Shown here: positions 1-10,983 of the stretch, one piece after another | How positions within the stretch are numbered: position 1 is the first letter of the stretch | Layout: the number at the start of each line of letters is the position of its first letter | NCBI RefSeq assembly: GCF_028554725.1 | Contig: NC_071668.1 | Coordinates: 43,166,501-43,230,500, forward strand | DNA: 64,000 nt | DNA from: Zeugodacus cucurbitae | Lineage: Eukaryota; Arthropoda; Insecta; Diptera; Tephritidae | Reading direction: 5' to 3' | The notes under the pieces: generated by a model | Seen by the model: the letters and a program-made list of their open reading frames with translations, nothing else | What the model was told of the DNA's origin: nothing | The model's database searches: none | Made by a program: the position numbers and the translations under genes

Positions 1-1639
1 TTGATTTAAATAAATTTATAACCGATTTCCAAATGTAAATAAAATGTGTTTTTAAGAGTTCACGTACAAATTTTCACTATAATTATGTTTTAAACATATT
101 TTTTATTATTACGTTTTGAAAATTAGTTGTGTTCTTCTAACGAAAGAAAATAATTAAACATTTTGGAATGGCTTCAAATATATTATTTGTTATTATTTTA
201 TATTCCTCTAGTTTTGATTGAAAACTATTGACACTTTTTCTTTATTAGCCGTTTTTTTGCTTTTGTATATGAATTGATGTTTTGAGTAGCAATTAAAAAA
301 ATCACTCACAAACGCATTATTTCTCCTTTGAATTTGTATTTGCTTTCCACTATATGGTTTTTGGAGAAAATTTTCGTTAAGTTTGAAATAATTAATGGCA
401 AGCTTTACAAGCCCATACAACCATATAAACGCGATATTCGGCGTACTAACGAACTATGCTATAAAGTAAAAGTCGCAGCCGCTTCACGCTATGAGCACTC
501 GCGTCCAATTGGTGCAGAATCCTTTGCGCAACTGAATACGAAGCTACTCAAAACAGGACATCAGGATACGGTGCGACAATTCCTGTATAGGCCGACACAA
601 ATTGGCCAAAATTCACAACAACCACAGTGGTAAGAAAAAAACGAATGCATCGGAATGTAATTTAAAGGTACGAAGACGATGTGGGCACATGCCACCGCCA
701 ACCAGCGCAACGTAGAGCTATCCAACAACACGATTGTGCCACATATATGATACAAAAATAGCAACAGCGTTAAGTCGAAGCGAACAATGAAACGAAGTAG
801 ATAGTTGTAAACCCGAGATGTGCACGAAAGTCAAAACAACAGTAATGACAGCAGTATAGTAATATCTACGGGAGTAAATGTGTTTACGACGCTAAACCCG
901 AATGGCGAATATTATTATTAGAGTTGGATAGTTGTGATGGAGCTGCCGACCAGAACAATGTTGTTGTTCGTGTTCGCTTTCGTGAGGCATGTGAGGTTTA
1001 CTTCGGCAGAAAGAGCGACGAAACTCAGCATGGAGCAAGTGGGTGGTCTATGCTTATAGCTCGTTGAAGTTGTCCTAATAGGTATTGTCGGATGCTTGAT
1101 GCCGGTGCTATTGCCTACATTGCTGTTAGGTTGAGAGCGAACGACCACAACCACAACAACATACCGCAAACACGCGTCAAAAATGTAACAACACGACCAA
1201 CACAATCAAACATCCATATGTGCATATGTAAGTTGGTGTATAGAGTGCGTTTGGAAGGCGTCCGGTCGAACTGGTACATAATCATTGAAGGTGGGCGATG
1301 GGAGGCTGTGTTGATCATACATGTTGCATCGAACTTATACTAATGCTGGCTCGAACAGCTGTTTGCAACAATTTCAATTTTATACAGTTTTAATAAATGT
1401 GGGTGGGTACGCGGCTCTATATCAGGCAGAACATACCTCTGTATAAGTGCATGTGTATTTTCATATGTATTAATAGACAATTTATAGAGAATTGTAAATT
1501 AAAGATGAATTTTATATTTGTACGGAAATAAATAATTTTGCAGTTATGTATGTATATACATACAATAAGTGTATAATTGCAATGTAAAAATGGTCTGAAC
1601 TTGATACTAGTGACTGATTAACAGGTAGTATCAAAGAAG
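1..1639. other. Unassigned AT-rich DNA
   Basis: No recognisable element or gene family. The part from about 400 to 1330 is less AT-rich than its surroundings and contains CAA/CAACA-rich stretches, but every frame is short and broken. A weak exon candidate inside it is listed separately. Confidence 0.4.
328..629 (+). CDS. Possible exon or degraded coding fragment (weak)
   Basis: An open frame of about 100 codons runs from 328 and stops at 631-633. From about 361 the codons are balanced and less AT-rich than the flanks. The frame is rich in Arg, Gln and Lys, with no motif I recognise. A CAGTG|GTAAG sequence that would serve as a 5' splice donor lies at 625-634, just before the stop. That is the only reason to consider an exon. 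No acceptor, partner exon or homology is visible, and a frame of this size can arise by chance. It could equally be a decayed transposon fragment. Confidence 0.15.
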
Positions 1640-2210
1640 CGCAGCTAGGAAGGACCTCTCTTATTGGCCTTAACAACCGCGCTGTTATTTCTACAAACAA
1701 TGTCGACGTTGAAATCCAATGCTGAATCACTCTTGTCAACAGGTGCTACTTTGGACAAAGCAAGCAATTGAAAAGTAAAGTACTCTTTCGACAAACCAAA
1801 ACCAAACTCTACAAATAGTTCATTATTCCCGTCCTGATGTATGGTATGTATGGTGTAGAATCGTGTACGATATCGATATCCGATTTGACAGCTCTAAGAG
1901 TTTTCGAGTGAAATGTTTTGAGGAAGATTTATGGTCCTATAAAATTTGGCAACAGCGAATACCGCAGATGATGGAACGATGAGTTGTACGAGTTATACAA
2001 CGACATATTCGTAGTCCAGCGGATAAAAAGACAGCGGCTACGCATGTTGTTCGAATGGAAGAAATCATTGCAGCTTTGAAAGTGTTCGAAACAGTACCCA
2101 CTGATTCCAATTCCCAATTCATTGGAAAGATCATGTGGTATTTCCAATTGGCGCTAAATTGTAAGAAGATGAAATTAATGGCGCTCTATTATTAATTCGG
2201 CTAAAGTCGT
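1640..2210 (+). pseudogene. Decayed 3' fragment of an RTE-type retrotransposon
   Basis: The stretch aligns by eye, with many substitutions and indels, to the last third of the better RTE copies at 23291-23892 and 49170-50126. Shared landmarks are the AAATCCAA.GC.GAATCACTCTTG block near 1710, TTATTCCCGTCCTGATGTATGG near 1823, ATTTATGGTCCT near 1928 and the CGCAGA.GATGGAACGATGAG block near 1960. It covers the region after the reverse transcriptase domain. No frame survives beyond a few dozen codons. Part of the region around 2040 (the R-W-L-G-H segment) is deleted. This is an old, dead insertion, clearly more diverged than the other RTE copies here. Confidence 0.75.
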
Positions 2211-2361
2211 GGCAATTGTATAAAATATCAAACCTTTAAACTTCTAAGATTATCCACTGGCAATTTGTTACTTTGAGATGTAAACCGTAATGCAACATAA
2301 AATAAATGCTAATATAACTGTAAACCAATGGGGTACTTGAATAAAAATTAAAAGCATGTTA

Positions 2362-2731
2362 TAGCCTTTTCACACAGGTGCTAATTGATCAAATAACCGG
2401 CTCGATTAAAACGCTGATTAAGATCGATTTACGATACAAAATAAAAATCAACATTAATTTTTAATCGACTTGAAAATGAAATGCAACTCTACGACAAAGA
2501 CCGTATTTGTAATTGTCGGTACGTTCTTTGTCTACGAGTTCACGCTACACGGTAGATGTCGCTGCTAAAAATAGCAATCAGCTGATGAAACTTACCAACT
2601 TCTTATGAAAAGCAAAACAAAAATGTATAACAGCTGATCGGTTATCGAGTAGCCGGCAGTGTGTAGGGCAAAAACTGGATTCCAAAACAAAATTTTGATT
2701 GATCAATTAATTTGGCTGTGTGAAAAGGCTA
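2362..2731. mobile_element. MITE-like element with 16-bp terminal inverted repeats
   Basis: The 370-bp unit starts TAGCCTTTTCACACAG at 2362 and ends with the exact reverse complement at 2716-2731. A further inverted AATTGATCAA block sits just inside both ends. It has no coding capacity. The left flank is TTA. The right flank reads TTTA, so a three-base duplication of PIF-Harbinger type is possible but not clean. The superfamily is therefore uncertain. Confidence 0.7.
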
Positions 2732-3522
2732 TTTATTATGTATGGTACACGCACATACATACATATTTAGCAAATCATTTTAAATTTTTAAACTCCCACA
2801 ATATGTTGCACAGTGTACATTTTGTTAACCCAACATTTGTTTGATTGTACACATAGCTCGACACACTTGACCCGAGGCTCCAATACTCTAACTTTTTAAC
2901 ACGTTTCCTGGAAGTCGGCGAAGTAGGTCTCCGTTGTCTCAATAATTCTCAACTTCTCATTTCTTTAATTTCTTTTTGAAAATAAAAAGAAGTCGCATTG
3001 TAGCCAAATCTGCAGAATATGGTGAATGGGGCAGTCATTGCTAACTTAATTGTACCAATTTGACCATAGTGCCTTTGACATTTTTCGCTAAATCGGGCCG
3101 TTTTTTCTATATAAATCATACCTTGTTATTCCGAGAAAATATTTTCTAAGATATGATCCCCAGAGCATTGCTCAATAAAAACCGAAATGTCGTTAAACCA
3201 ATTTTTGACGGTCCCATTAATGTGATGATTCATTTCACTGTGCTCTTACCAAAAACTAGACTCGAATCACTGACCGACATTGCTACTTTTACAATTTTCT
3301 AGAATCAGCGAAGACGACCGCTTTCACATGCGGTCAAAACAAAACTTGGAATAACCGTCTACGAGAATGTACACGTGAGATAGTAATCCTTGAGGCTAAG
3401 AACTAAGAACTGGGATTGATCTTTGATTATAACTCCAACCCTTAATTAAACTACTGATACATACTGATACATAAGTAAGTTTCTTCGATATTCTCTAAAT
3501 ACATATAATAAATGTATATAAT
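2732..3522. other. Unassigned AT-rich DNA
   Basis: No open frame, repeat or motif that I can assign. Confidence 0.4.
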
Positions 3523-4195
3523 AACAAGTAAGGAAGTGCTAAGTTCGGATGTCACGCAATTTATTGAAGAAATTTTATTTACATAACACACAAATTTACC
3601 CATAAATTCGGCATAAAGTTTAATAGAATAACGAAAATCGTCATATATAGTATATGAGGTCTGAGGTAATTCCTGAACCGATTTCATTCATTTTCACCAG
3701 CAATGTGCATTATATCCATGATTATACGTTCACTTAATTTTGCTCACATATTAACCAATACATATATGAGGAATAAAGCCCATTGTATTTTTGAAAAACC
3801 TATAATTAGGTATATGGGAGCTAGGAGATGTTATGACCCGATTTTAATAATTTTGGAACACTATTGAAAGAAAACAATTTCTTCTGAATTACATTAAATT
3901 ATCTAAGAGATTTACCCATATTTTCGATTAAAACTTACCCTTAGGCGCTGAGTTCAACATGTTCGATATCTGGGGCCTTGCAAAGTTAAAGTCCGTTTAC
4001 GACAAATTTTTCACAAATTTCGCCATTTTCTAGTGGCAATGGTGGTCCCAAGGAACATGTGTTCCAAGTTTCATTAAGATATCTTAATTTTTACTCAAGT
4101 TATCGCTTGCACGGACAGACGGACGGTGACACAAACAACCGTTATGGGAACAAAACTATAACACTCTCTTAGCAACTTTTGTTGCGAAAGTATAA
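3523..4195 (+). mobile_element. DINE-like repeat, copy 1 (internally deleted)
   Basis: The 5' end (AAGTAAGGAAGTGCTAAGTT) and the 3' end (TTAGCAACTTTTGTTGCGAAAG then TATAA) match the family described at 39173. The internal GGACAGACGGACGG microsatellite is present near 4110. This copy is about 670 bp against about 1.15-1.3 kb for fuller copies. It lost most of the 5' hairpin arm and the segment after the microsatellite. It has no coding capacity. Confidence 0.8.
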
Positions 4196-5285
4196 AAATA
4201 AGAGAAATCGAACTTTAGCAGCATTTGCCGTATATGCTAATGTATTTTAGATTCCATGTTACGAATGAGAAGCGATAAAGATGACATCATAAAAATTTAA
4301 TTAAATTTATCATCGAATCTTAAGAAATGAGTACTGTGAATACCCTCAGTTATGGTAAGTGAATATTTATATATGACATGAACATACATAGATGCAAAGT
4401 TTGTAAGAAACTAGGAATTTTTAACTGTTTCAATTGAGATTTAAATAAGGGCAATACTATTTTTGACTCATACATATACATGTATATACTTATATATATG
4501 ACACACAAAAATTTGCACAGGAGCTTACATGTAATGTTTTTGGCAGAGGAGTACGCTTTCTAAAGGCAATTCACTGGGGAAACTAATGCATAAATTCACA
4601 GCCAATTCAATTCGTTACCATTCACATTTCACTTTTAAGCACCCAAAGCAATAAAATATATTTTTTCTCGTTTATTACTTTGAGTAGAGATAAATGAAGC
4701 AAAAAATTTGCATTGGCAACAACACCGGGCGATTGTGCGAAAGTTGTCTGCCAATCCGCAGACAAATACCAGGACAATAGGTATAAATTTATGTTTTCCA
4801 AAGGAGCCGTGTGAATTCGACATTTGCCAGGTGTAACTGTGCGCAAATGAAAAACAAAACTCAAAACACAAAACTAGCAAAAAATCGATTTAAGGAAAAT
4901 TCCGCTATTTAGTATGCCTAACTTGTTATACCTCCATCCTCAATGAAGTGTTACTTTGAACACATAAGTTACTTTAATCAATTTAAACATTAAAATTAAA
5001 GGGCTTTGGGTAAATAAATAAAAACATCGTGATTCAATTACTGAGTTAAATTAGATTAAAATCAGTACAATTATAAACAATTTTCGAACTGAGTTTGAAA
5101 TTGTTATTCTGTATTTGGGAAAATATTACTATTTAGTTAAATTACATGGCAAGTAATAAATTTAATTCCAAATCAAAGTATGAGTAATATTCATCACTGT
5201 TACATTCTAATTTCAAATTATCGATTCAATATTATTGTATTTTAATGAATAAATATCAAATCAATTTAAATTTTATGTTGATAAA
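4196..5285. other. Unassigned AT-rich DNA
   Basis: Short frames on both strands (for example minus strand 4622-4880) have no recognisable domain and biased AT-rich composition. I see no repeat or gene here. Confidence 0.4.
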
Positions 5286-5822
5286 CTATCAACAAAAGTT
5301 GCTAAGAATAACTTGAGTAAAAATTAAGATATCTTGACGAAACTTGGTACATATATACCTTGGCACCTTGAGGAGGTTGGTATTGAAAATGGGCGAAATC
5401 GGACCATTGCCACGCTCGCAAAATGGCGAAAACCAAAAACTTATTAAGTGTCATAATTAAGACATAAATAAAGTTATAAAAGTCAAATTTGGTATAAAGG
5501 ATCACCCTAGTAAGGGGCATATTTGAATGTATTTTTTTTGGGGAAAGTGGGCGTGGCCCCGCCAAATAGGTTTTTTGTATATATCTCTCAAACCAATAAA
5601 GCTATATAAACCAAACTCAGTCGGTTCCCTTACGTTCCCCACTACACACCATGAAAATAGTTGAAATCGGATAATAACCACGCCCACATCCCATACAAAG
5701 GTTAGGTTGAAAATTACTAAAAGTACGTTAACTAACTAACGATAAACACTAAATTTTACAGAGGAAATAGCAGAAAGAAGCTACACTCAGATTTTTTCAC
5801 AAAATGGGAGTGGCATTTTTTA
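5286..5822 (-). mobile_element. DINE-like repeat, copy 2 (partial)
   Basis: On the minus strand this matches the 3' half of the family, including the ATCTTAATTTTTACTCAAGT block, the GGCGTGG blocks and the TTTGTATGGGATGTGGGCG block. The stretch with the GGAC microsatellite and the GATCA segment is missing: the terminal hairpin remnant (AACAAAAGTTGCTAAGA at 5289) joins directly to ACTTGAG at 5312. The 5' half of the element is absent beyond about 5822. Confidence 0.75.
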
Positions 5823-6294
5823 TTTTTTTTTTTTCTAATTCGTAATAACCCTTAACGTAAACTTTCCTATTAAAACAATAGCGTTGTACTAGTTGTATGA
5901 AAACTTGGATTCAAATGCAGCCGTTGATGATAAATATAACTAATATCTCGGGTTTACAACAAATTTTAGTCCGATGACACTTGATTAGTGAACTAGCATC
6001 AATAAATTATAATTTAAAAAAGTGAATATTACAGAAGTTGTGATTATTATATCATACATTGATATGCATATAAGAAGTAGACTTTAATGATTACCCTAAG
6101 AGCAGCAACACTTAATCCAAATAACAATACTGAAGGACCACAACCAAAAAAAAAAAAGAATCGATTACAGGAGAAGCAGGGCAGTGAAGCAGTACACTGG
6201 AAAATTTATATTAAACAATTATTTTAACTTTTTTGGTAAGACTTTTACAATTACTGAATTATGCCTAGATTAAGTAAACGATCTATTATACTTA
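5823..6294. other. Unassigned; possibly the 5' flank of the Helentron relic
   Basis: A short frame from 6090 encodes a Lys-rich stretch (PKKKKNR). Such a start would be plausible for a Helitron-type protein, but it stops at about 6226. Nothing else is recognisable. Confidence 0.3.
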
Positions 6295-6665
6295 CAGCCG
6301 ATTTCACGAAATTTTTTAATTGAAAATTAAGTTCCATTTAATTTTAATTTTTATTTTTATTTAACTTTGCACTTAAGTTTCCTGGGTTTCACCATTATTG
6401 ACATTTGGCATCCAAAAAATTAAAATTCAGGGATGTTAGTAAGAATAACAGCTGATTTATGTAAACAAATAAATTATATTTCTTTATCAAAATGGTAAAC
6501 AAATGGGAATTCAGCTGATAGAAACGCGTAACCATGGTTACATATGACAGTATTTAAATAATATTTAAATGGCAATATTAAATGACCATTTAATTAAAAA
6601 TTAAGTCAAATGGTGAAACTGAAATTAATTATTTTTCACTTAAATTTGTTTCGTGAAACCGGCTT
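6295..6665. mobile_element. PIF-Harbinger-type MITE
   Basis: The 371-bp non-coding element has near-perfect terminal inverted repeats (left CAGCCGATTTCACGAAA, right complement AAGCCGGTTTCACGAAA). It is flanked by the trinucleotide TTA on both sides (6292-6294 and 6666-6668). A TTA/TAA duplication with short inverted repeats is the usual PIF-Harbinger signature. The interior is AT-rich without frames. It lies directly upstream of the Helentron remnants and may have inserted into them. Confidence 0.7.
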
Positions 6666-6699
6666 TTAGTCGCTTTCAAAATAGGAGATGCATGCAAAT

Positions 6700-8720
6700 T
6701 CTTCGTACAAACGATGTATTTAGAGTTAGCGAGCAAAGAAGGAATACTAGGGAACGTAGGTCTCGGCGAGAAAACTTAGACATACGATCTGCATAGCATA
6801 AATACTGTTCTGCATAGAACTAGACGTCGAAATCCACAAATTCGCTCAGAATAGCAAAATAGAAATACTAGGGAACGTGGAATTCTGCGTCAAGACCGGA
6901 TAGTAGTCAATTGAGCAAGTTCATAATACCGAAGCACACCGAGAACTTCGTGCAAGTATTTCCGACGCTAGGTATTCAGAACGCAAGCGTGACCAAGTTT
7001 AAAGGCAACATGCTAGAAAAAATGTCGAAAGAAGGAGGGATGAGCGTAGTAGAGATAGACAACGTCCTCATCTTAGCAGAAGGCTTGCAAGATATTATTG
7101 AACAAAGGTGCCACCAACAAGTTCATATTCGCTATCGTAGAGATAATCTAGTTAATAGGCTGAATGAGAACGAAAGACAGTCCCAGCAAATTAGATTAAC
7201 GAGGGAAAATAATGTTGTCGAAATTGATATTTGGGATATCAAGGGCAAAGTTCGCTTATAGGTGCCGTTGTTAACGTTCCCATTTCTGTTAACAATATTG
7301 TGACATCTTTACCTCGTTCTTTTGATCAAACTTATGTGATAAAAATTCACTTAAGAAGGCATTTGGAATACAATCATGATTATATGACTGATACCATTCG
7401 GCCTGTGAAAGTTATGGAAGCTTTGCAATTCCTAATAAACACTCCTCTGTATCGTGAACACAATATACGTATTAATGAAAACTGGATTTCAAGTTTTAAT
7501 AACCAAGAAGAAGTCCCTTTTGCTGCATCTGCTGAAGATGCTAGACTTATTGAGGATCAACTTTCCCACAATAACCTCTCAGATAATCGTAATAAAATTG
7601 TTCTACGATTATAAAAAATTAGAATTGTTGCAAATTAAGAATAGTTCATCAATTTGCCTTCGTAAGTTTTCAGGTCGTAACCGCGTTACAGCCCAATATG
7701 TACATATTACGAAAAACTTGTTAAAAGATCGTCTCCTGCGCACTGCGAAGCTGAGACTTGGACTTCCGACATTATTTATAACACTATCCCCAGCTGAATC
7801 TCAGTGAGTTGAACTTTTGGTAATTCTATTTAAAACTGTTGATTCTAAAGACATTTCGTAAGAGGAAGCCAACAATTTATCAACGCAATAAACATATCGT
7901 TTAATCCGCTCAGATGCAGTTACTTGCGCTAGATATTTTGACTACCGCTACCTTATCCTAAACTTTTTAAATCCTAAATCCTGAAACTTTTTAAAGATAA
8001 TACCGGCATTTTCGGAGAACATTTTGTTAAAAATTGGTACTGGAGAGTTTCAACAGAGATGTTCCCCGCATGTACATGGAATGTGCTGGCTAAATAATGC
8101 TCCCTGAATCAACCTTCAAAATCCTAATACATTCCCTGAAGTTATTGATTTCATTGACAATTATATTTCTTTAGATAGTTCAGTGAGCCACTTGGAAAAT
8201 TATTTAGGTTATCAAAAGCATAATCACAATAGTTAGTGTACTAGGGAAGTAAGAGGACAATAATTTTGTCGTTTTGGAATACCATATCCACCAATGTCTT
8301 TCACACAAATATTGCTACCTCTTTGCGAAACAACTCAAAATGTTGACATTCATACGGAACACTTTACTAGAATTCAGATTATTTTGAATTCAAACCTAAC
8401 TCCCGAACACATTTCGAATCTAAATGATTTTGATAATTTTTTGTCCGAAATTCAAATAAATATGTCTTTTGATAATTATTTGCTGGCTCTGAGGTCTAGC
8501 TTATCAAAACCGAAAATATAGGATCGCTTTATAAATGCTTACAATCCTCTTATTTTAGAACTCCATAGGGGAAATATGGATATCCCGTATATATTGGATG
8601 CATATGCTTGCTGTTCATATATAATTAACTATATCAATAAATCAAACATAGGAGTTTCTAGGCTTTTAAATGAAGCAATATCTGAAGTTAATGCCGGAAA
8701 TTACACAGTATAGTAAAAAC
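6700..8720 (+). pseudogene. Helentron Rep (HUH nuclease) region, broken
   Basis: Frames at 6911-7261, 7231-7614, 7454-7807 and 8294-8521 follow the Rep layout in successive shifted frames. The upstream stretch 6710-6900 encodes repeated NTRERR-like Arg-rich motifs typical of Helitron N termini. The LGLPTLFITLSPAES segment (about 7755-7801) resembles the conserved L-G-x-P-T-x-F-x-T block. The metal-binding HUH motif survives as SPHVHG with H-V-H at 8069-8077. A Tyr motif survives as SYIINYINKS near 8614-8643, with two Tyr four residues apart in the arrangement of the Rep catalytic Tyr region. The region should nick and rejoin single-stranded DNA in rolling-circle transposition. With several stops and frameshifts it cannot do so now. 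Confidence 0.75.
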
Positions 8721-8755
8721 TTCAGCGTATAGGCCAATTTATATCAGGTACGGAA

Positions 8756-9935
8756 ATGTCTGCACAAGAAGCAGTCTATTGCTGCATTCGACTCCATCTT
8801 TCGGAAGCAAGTAATGCAGAAATATTTATTAATACCTCCCGACCTGAAGAGCGGGTTCGAATGGTAAAATCTAGAACGGAGCTTCAAAACCTTCCTTCAG
8901 AGTCGACTGAAATATTCGTAGCTGGCATTTTAGACCGTTATGGGCAGCGACCCGATCAGTTAGAAAATGTTTGCTTAGCTGAATTTGCATCACTGTATAG
9001 ATTTATTAAATCTGGTAGAAGAGTACAAGACAGTGATAATGAAGAAGAAGAGAGGGAAGCCGATAACTTATCCGAAATTGGAGTTCCACTTCCCCTTAAA
9101 GACCCTAGCACTGTTATATCATTAATTCAAACTCGGGTAGTTAATTTATTTATTTTGGTCTAATGAAGAGACAAATAATATCAGTGCCCTTAAGCTAAGT
9201 CGAATTCCAACTGAAGCAAAATATTTCTTCAATTGCCAAAGACTCGGTAAGAGGAATTGGTATAGGTGGTCAACTAGAGAATACTTTGGAAAGAGCTAAA
9301 CTTTTCAAAACATCTGAAACGCAGGGACTTCCTTATGAGTTGACACTAAAAACCACTGCCAAATATATGATTACAGTGAATATAAACACGTATGATGGCT
9401 TGGTTAATGGGGCAACTGGACAACTTATGCAAATTGATTCTCATTATAATTTTCCAGCAATTCTTTGGATTCAATTCTTGGAACCTTCTGTTGGCTTGAT
9501 AGCACGATCAAAAAAGCCTCATCCTCTAGAAAGTTCTTGGACTCCAATTGAGAAAGTTATGAGATCCTTCAAATATTAAAGAAATGAACAAATTTTACTT
9601 GAAAGAAATCAATTTCCAGTTGTTCCGGCTGAGGGAATAACTATTCATAAAAGTCAGGGAGCCACATATAGTAAAGTTGTAGTTTATACTCGACCAAGAA
9701 TGCCTAGAGCTTCGATATATGTCGCTTGTAGACGAGCTACAACCGCAAAAGGTCTCTTCATCGTAGGAAATTTTATTCCCCCTAACCAATTTTCTGAGTC
9801 AGATCCAGTATTTGGAGAACTGTTGGAATTGAGTACAAATAAAGTTCTAACCACAAATTTAAATTTTATGATTTCTCGGGTATCAGCACTTCAAATTTTA
9901 TTTCATAATTCTCAGAGTCTTCACGCTCCCATTAA
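8756..9935 (+). pseudogene. Helentron PIF1-type helicase region, broken and internally deleted
   Basis: An open block at 8756-9163 begins MSAQEAVYCCIRLHLS and contains FINTSRPEERVRMVKS, the conserved pre-helicase segment of Helitron proteins. Frames at 9286-9579 and 9580-9930 carry the helicase C-terminal part, including NTYDGLVNGATGQLM and AEGITIHKSQGATYSKVVV, followed by a degraded SRATS-type motif (ACRRATTAKGLF). I cannot find Walker A or Walker B between 9163 and 9290, where only about 120 bases remain. The ATPase core was therefore deleted. The enzyme would have unwound DNA during transposition; this copy is dead. Confidence 0.75.
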
Positions 9936-10405
9936 CGGTATAAAAGGTATCTGCTATCGTCAGATATTTTATGCTTCGTAGAAACCTGGAGCTTTCCTGG
10001 TGAACATTTTGAGATACCAGGATTTACTTTAATAAACGAGCTGCGGATCGACAGCACTGAAACGAGCAGCAGAAATAATATATACAAAGCACAGTGTTGC
10101 TAGTTCTTTAGAACCAAAAATGGTAAAGAAACTTTATTCAGGACGCAATGTTTTAGAAGCAGTTTTATTAAGATGTTTCAAAATTTATATTTTGGTTCTA
10201 TATAGAAATCCAGTTTTTACAGTCAGACATTTAATTGACAATAAAAAATCTTCTCGAAGAAAAAAATTTAAGTTCCCTGCTTGGATTAGAATACTCAAGA
10301 ACACCAGCAGGTACACAAATTGATTGGAAATGCCCCCCCATGGAAATGCCATTATTTATGAAACATAGTTATCATGACAGTATTTGTCTTTCTGTTTTAT
10401 CAGAC
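9886..10405 (+). pseudogene. Helentron C-terminal endonuclease region, broken
   Basis: After the helicase, LQILFHNSQSLHAPI (about 9889-9933) starts the endonuclease-type domain. One frame over, 9969-10072 gives DILCFVETWSFPGEHF, EIPGFTLINELRID. The F-V-E-T-W motif carries the catalytic Glu expected for exonuclease-endonuclease-phosphatase folds. A later frame (10235-10406) has AGTQIDWKCPP and a remnant of the terminal S-D-H segment (SYHDSICLSVL). The domain runs straight into a Harbinger insertion at 10409. At least two frameshifts and stops separate the pieces. The domain identity is read from motifs only. Confidence 0.7.
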
Positions 10406-10528
10406 TTATGCCCGGTTTCACAGTTCGTACTTAAGTTGTGCCCCAATAAAATCTTAGCTAAGCATTGTTGTTGACTGAGTAGTCATTTGCGTTTCACAGT
10501 CGATGCTTATTTTCTATAAAATTTTATT

Positions 10529-10831
10529 ATGATATATGGCAGCACAATGAAAAACATTTGTTTACAAATACCATCTGACAAATTGAAATTTTTGTTGATG
10601 AAAAATAACTTTGCGACGAATAAATTTAGAATATGGGAAATGGATGGAAACAATAAAAGGACACCGAATTTCACCGCAAGCGAGTGGGGGCAACTATTGC
10701 AACTCGCAGGAAAGCATATAACCGTCATTGAATGCAAGAAATTCCAAAAAAAATTTCAGCAAATAATTATACTCTCGCAACAAATGTTGCTAAAGAGAGT
10801 ATTATTTTTATTTTATTTTTTTGACAAATAA
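10529..10831 (+). pseudogene. Myb/SANT-like protein N terminus of Harbinger element
   Basis: The frame begins near MKNICLQIPSDKLKF (10547) and contains RTPNFTASEWGQLLQLA then GKHITVIECKK (about 10660-10740). This resembles the start of the Myb/SANT-like DNA-binding domain carried by the second protein of PIF-Harbinger elements, where it helps the transposase find the element ends. The domain is cut after the first helix region. The frame then reads through AT-rich sequence and a DINE hairpin piece to a stop. A homologous N terminus occurs at 57894-58020. It is not a functional gene. Confidence 0.6.
10767..10805 (-). repeat. Solo 3' terminal hairpin of the DINE-like family
   Basis: These 39 bases are identical to the complement of the 3' end of the DINE copy at 55497-56685, including the GCAACAAATGTTGC stem-loop and both arms (ACTCTC / GAGAGT). 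Nothing else of the DINE element is present on either side. It sits inside the short Harbinger copy. Confidence 0.75.
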
Positions 10832-10983
10832 GTCAATATTCAAAACAAAAATCAGCTGTTACTTAAGCACTGCTTAAGTCTCCCATTTTTAGTACTTAAT
10901 CAGAACTTAAGTATGAACTGTAAAACGCAATATTTCTGTTTTATCTTAAGCACAACCTAAGCACTGACTGAAACCGGGCATTA

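Larger units (their letters stand above)
6669..10405 (+). mobile_element. Degraded Helentron (Helitron-superfamily) relic
   Basis: Three protein regions appear in the order expected for a Helentron: a Rep (HUH) nuclease, a PIF1-type helicase, and a C-terminal apurinic-type endonuclease domain. The endonuclease separates Helentrons from canonical Helitrons. All are broken by stops and frameshifts. The element ends are not recognisable. On the right, the reading is cut by a Harbinger insertion at 10409. The remaining 3' sequence, if any, lies after 10983. The relic lies about 0.85 kb from a DINE-like copy; DINE-1/INE-1 repeats are regarded as non-autonomous relatives of Helentrons. Confidence 0.75.
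10409..10980 (+). mobile_element. PIF-Harbinger element, short copy
   Basis: The 572-bp unit starts TGCCCGGTTTCA and ends TGAAACCGGGCA. It is flanked by TTA direct repeats (10406-10408 and 10981-10983). The subterminal repeats of GTACTTAAGTTGTGCC type appear at both ends. It is homologous over its first 260 bp to the element at 57753. It interrupts the Helentron endonuclease remnant and so is younger. It contains a Myb/SANT-like gene remnant and a 39-bp piece identical to the DINE 3' end. Confidence 0.85.

Noticed and set aside
6295..6665. Assigning this MITE as the Helentron 5' end
   Set aside because: It has TTA flanks and inverted ends, which Helentrons lack. It is a separate insertion.
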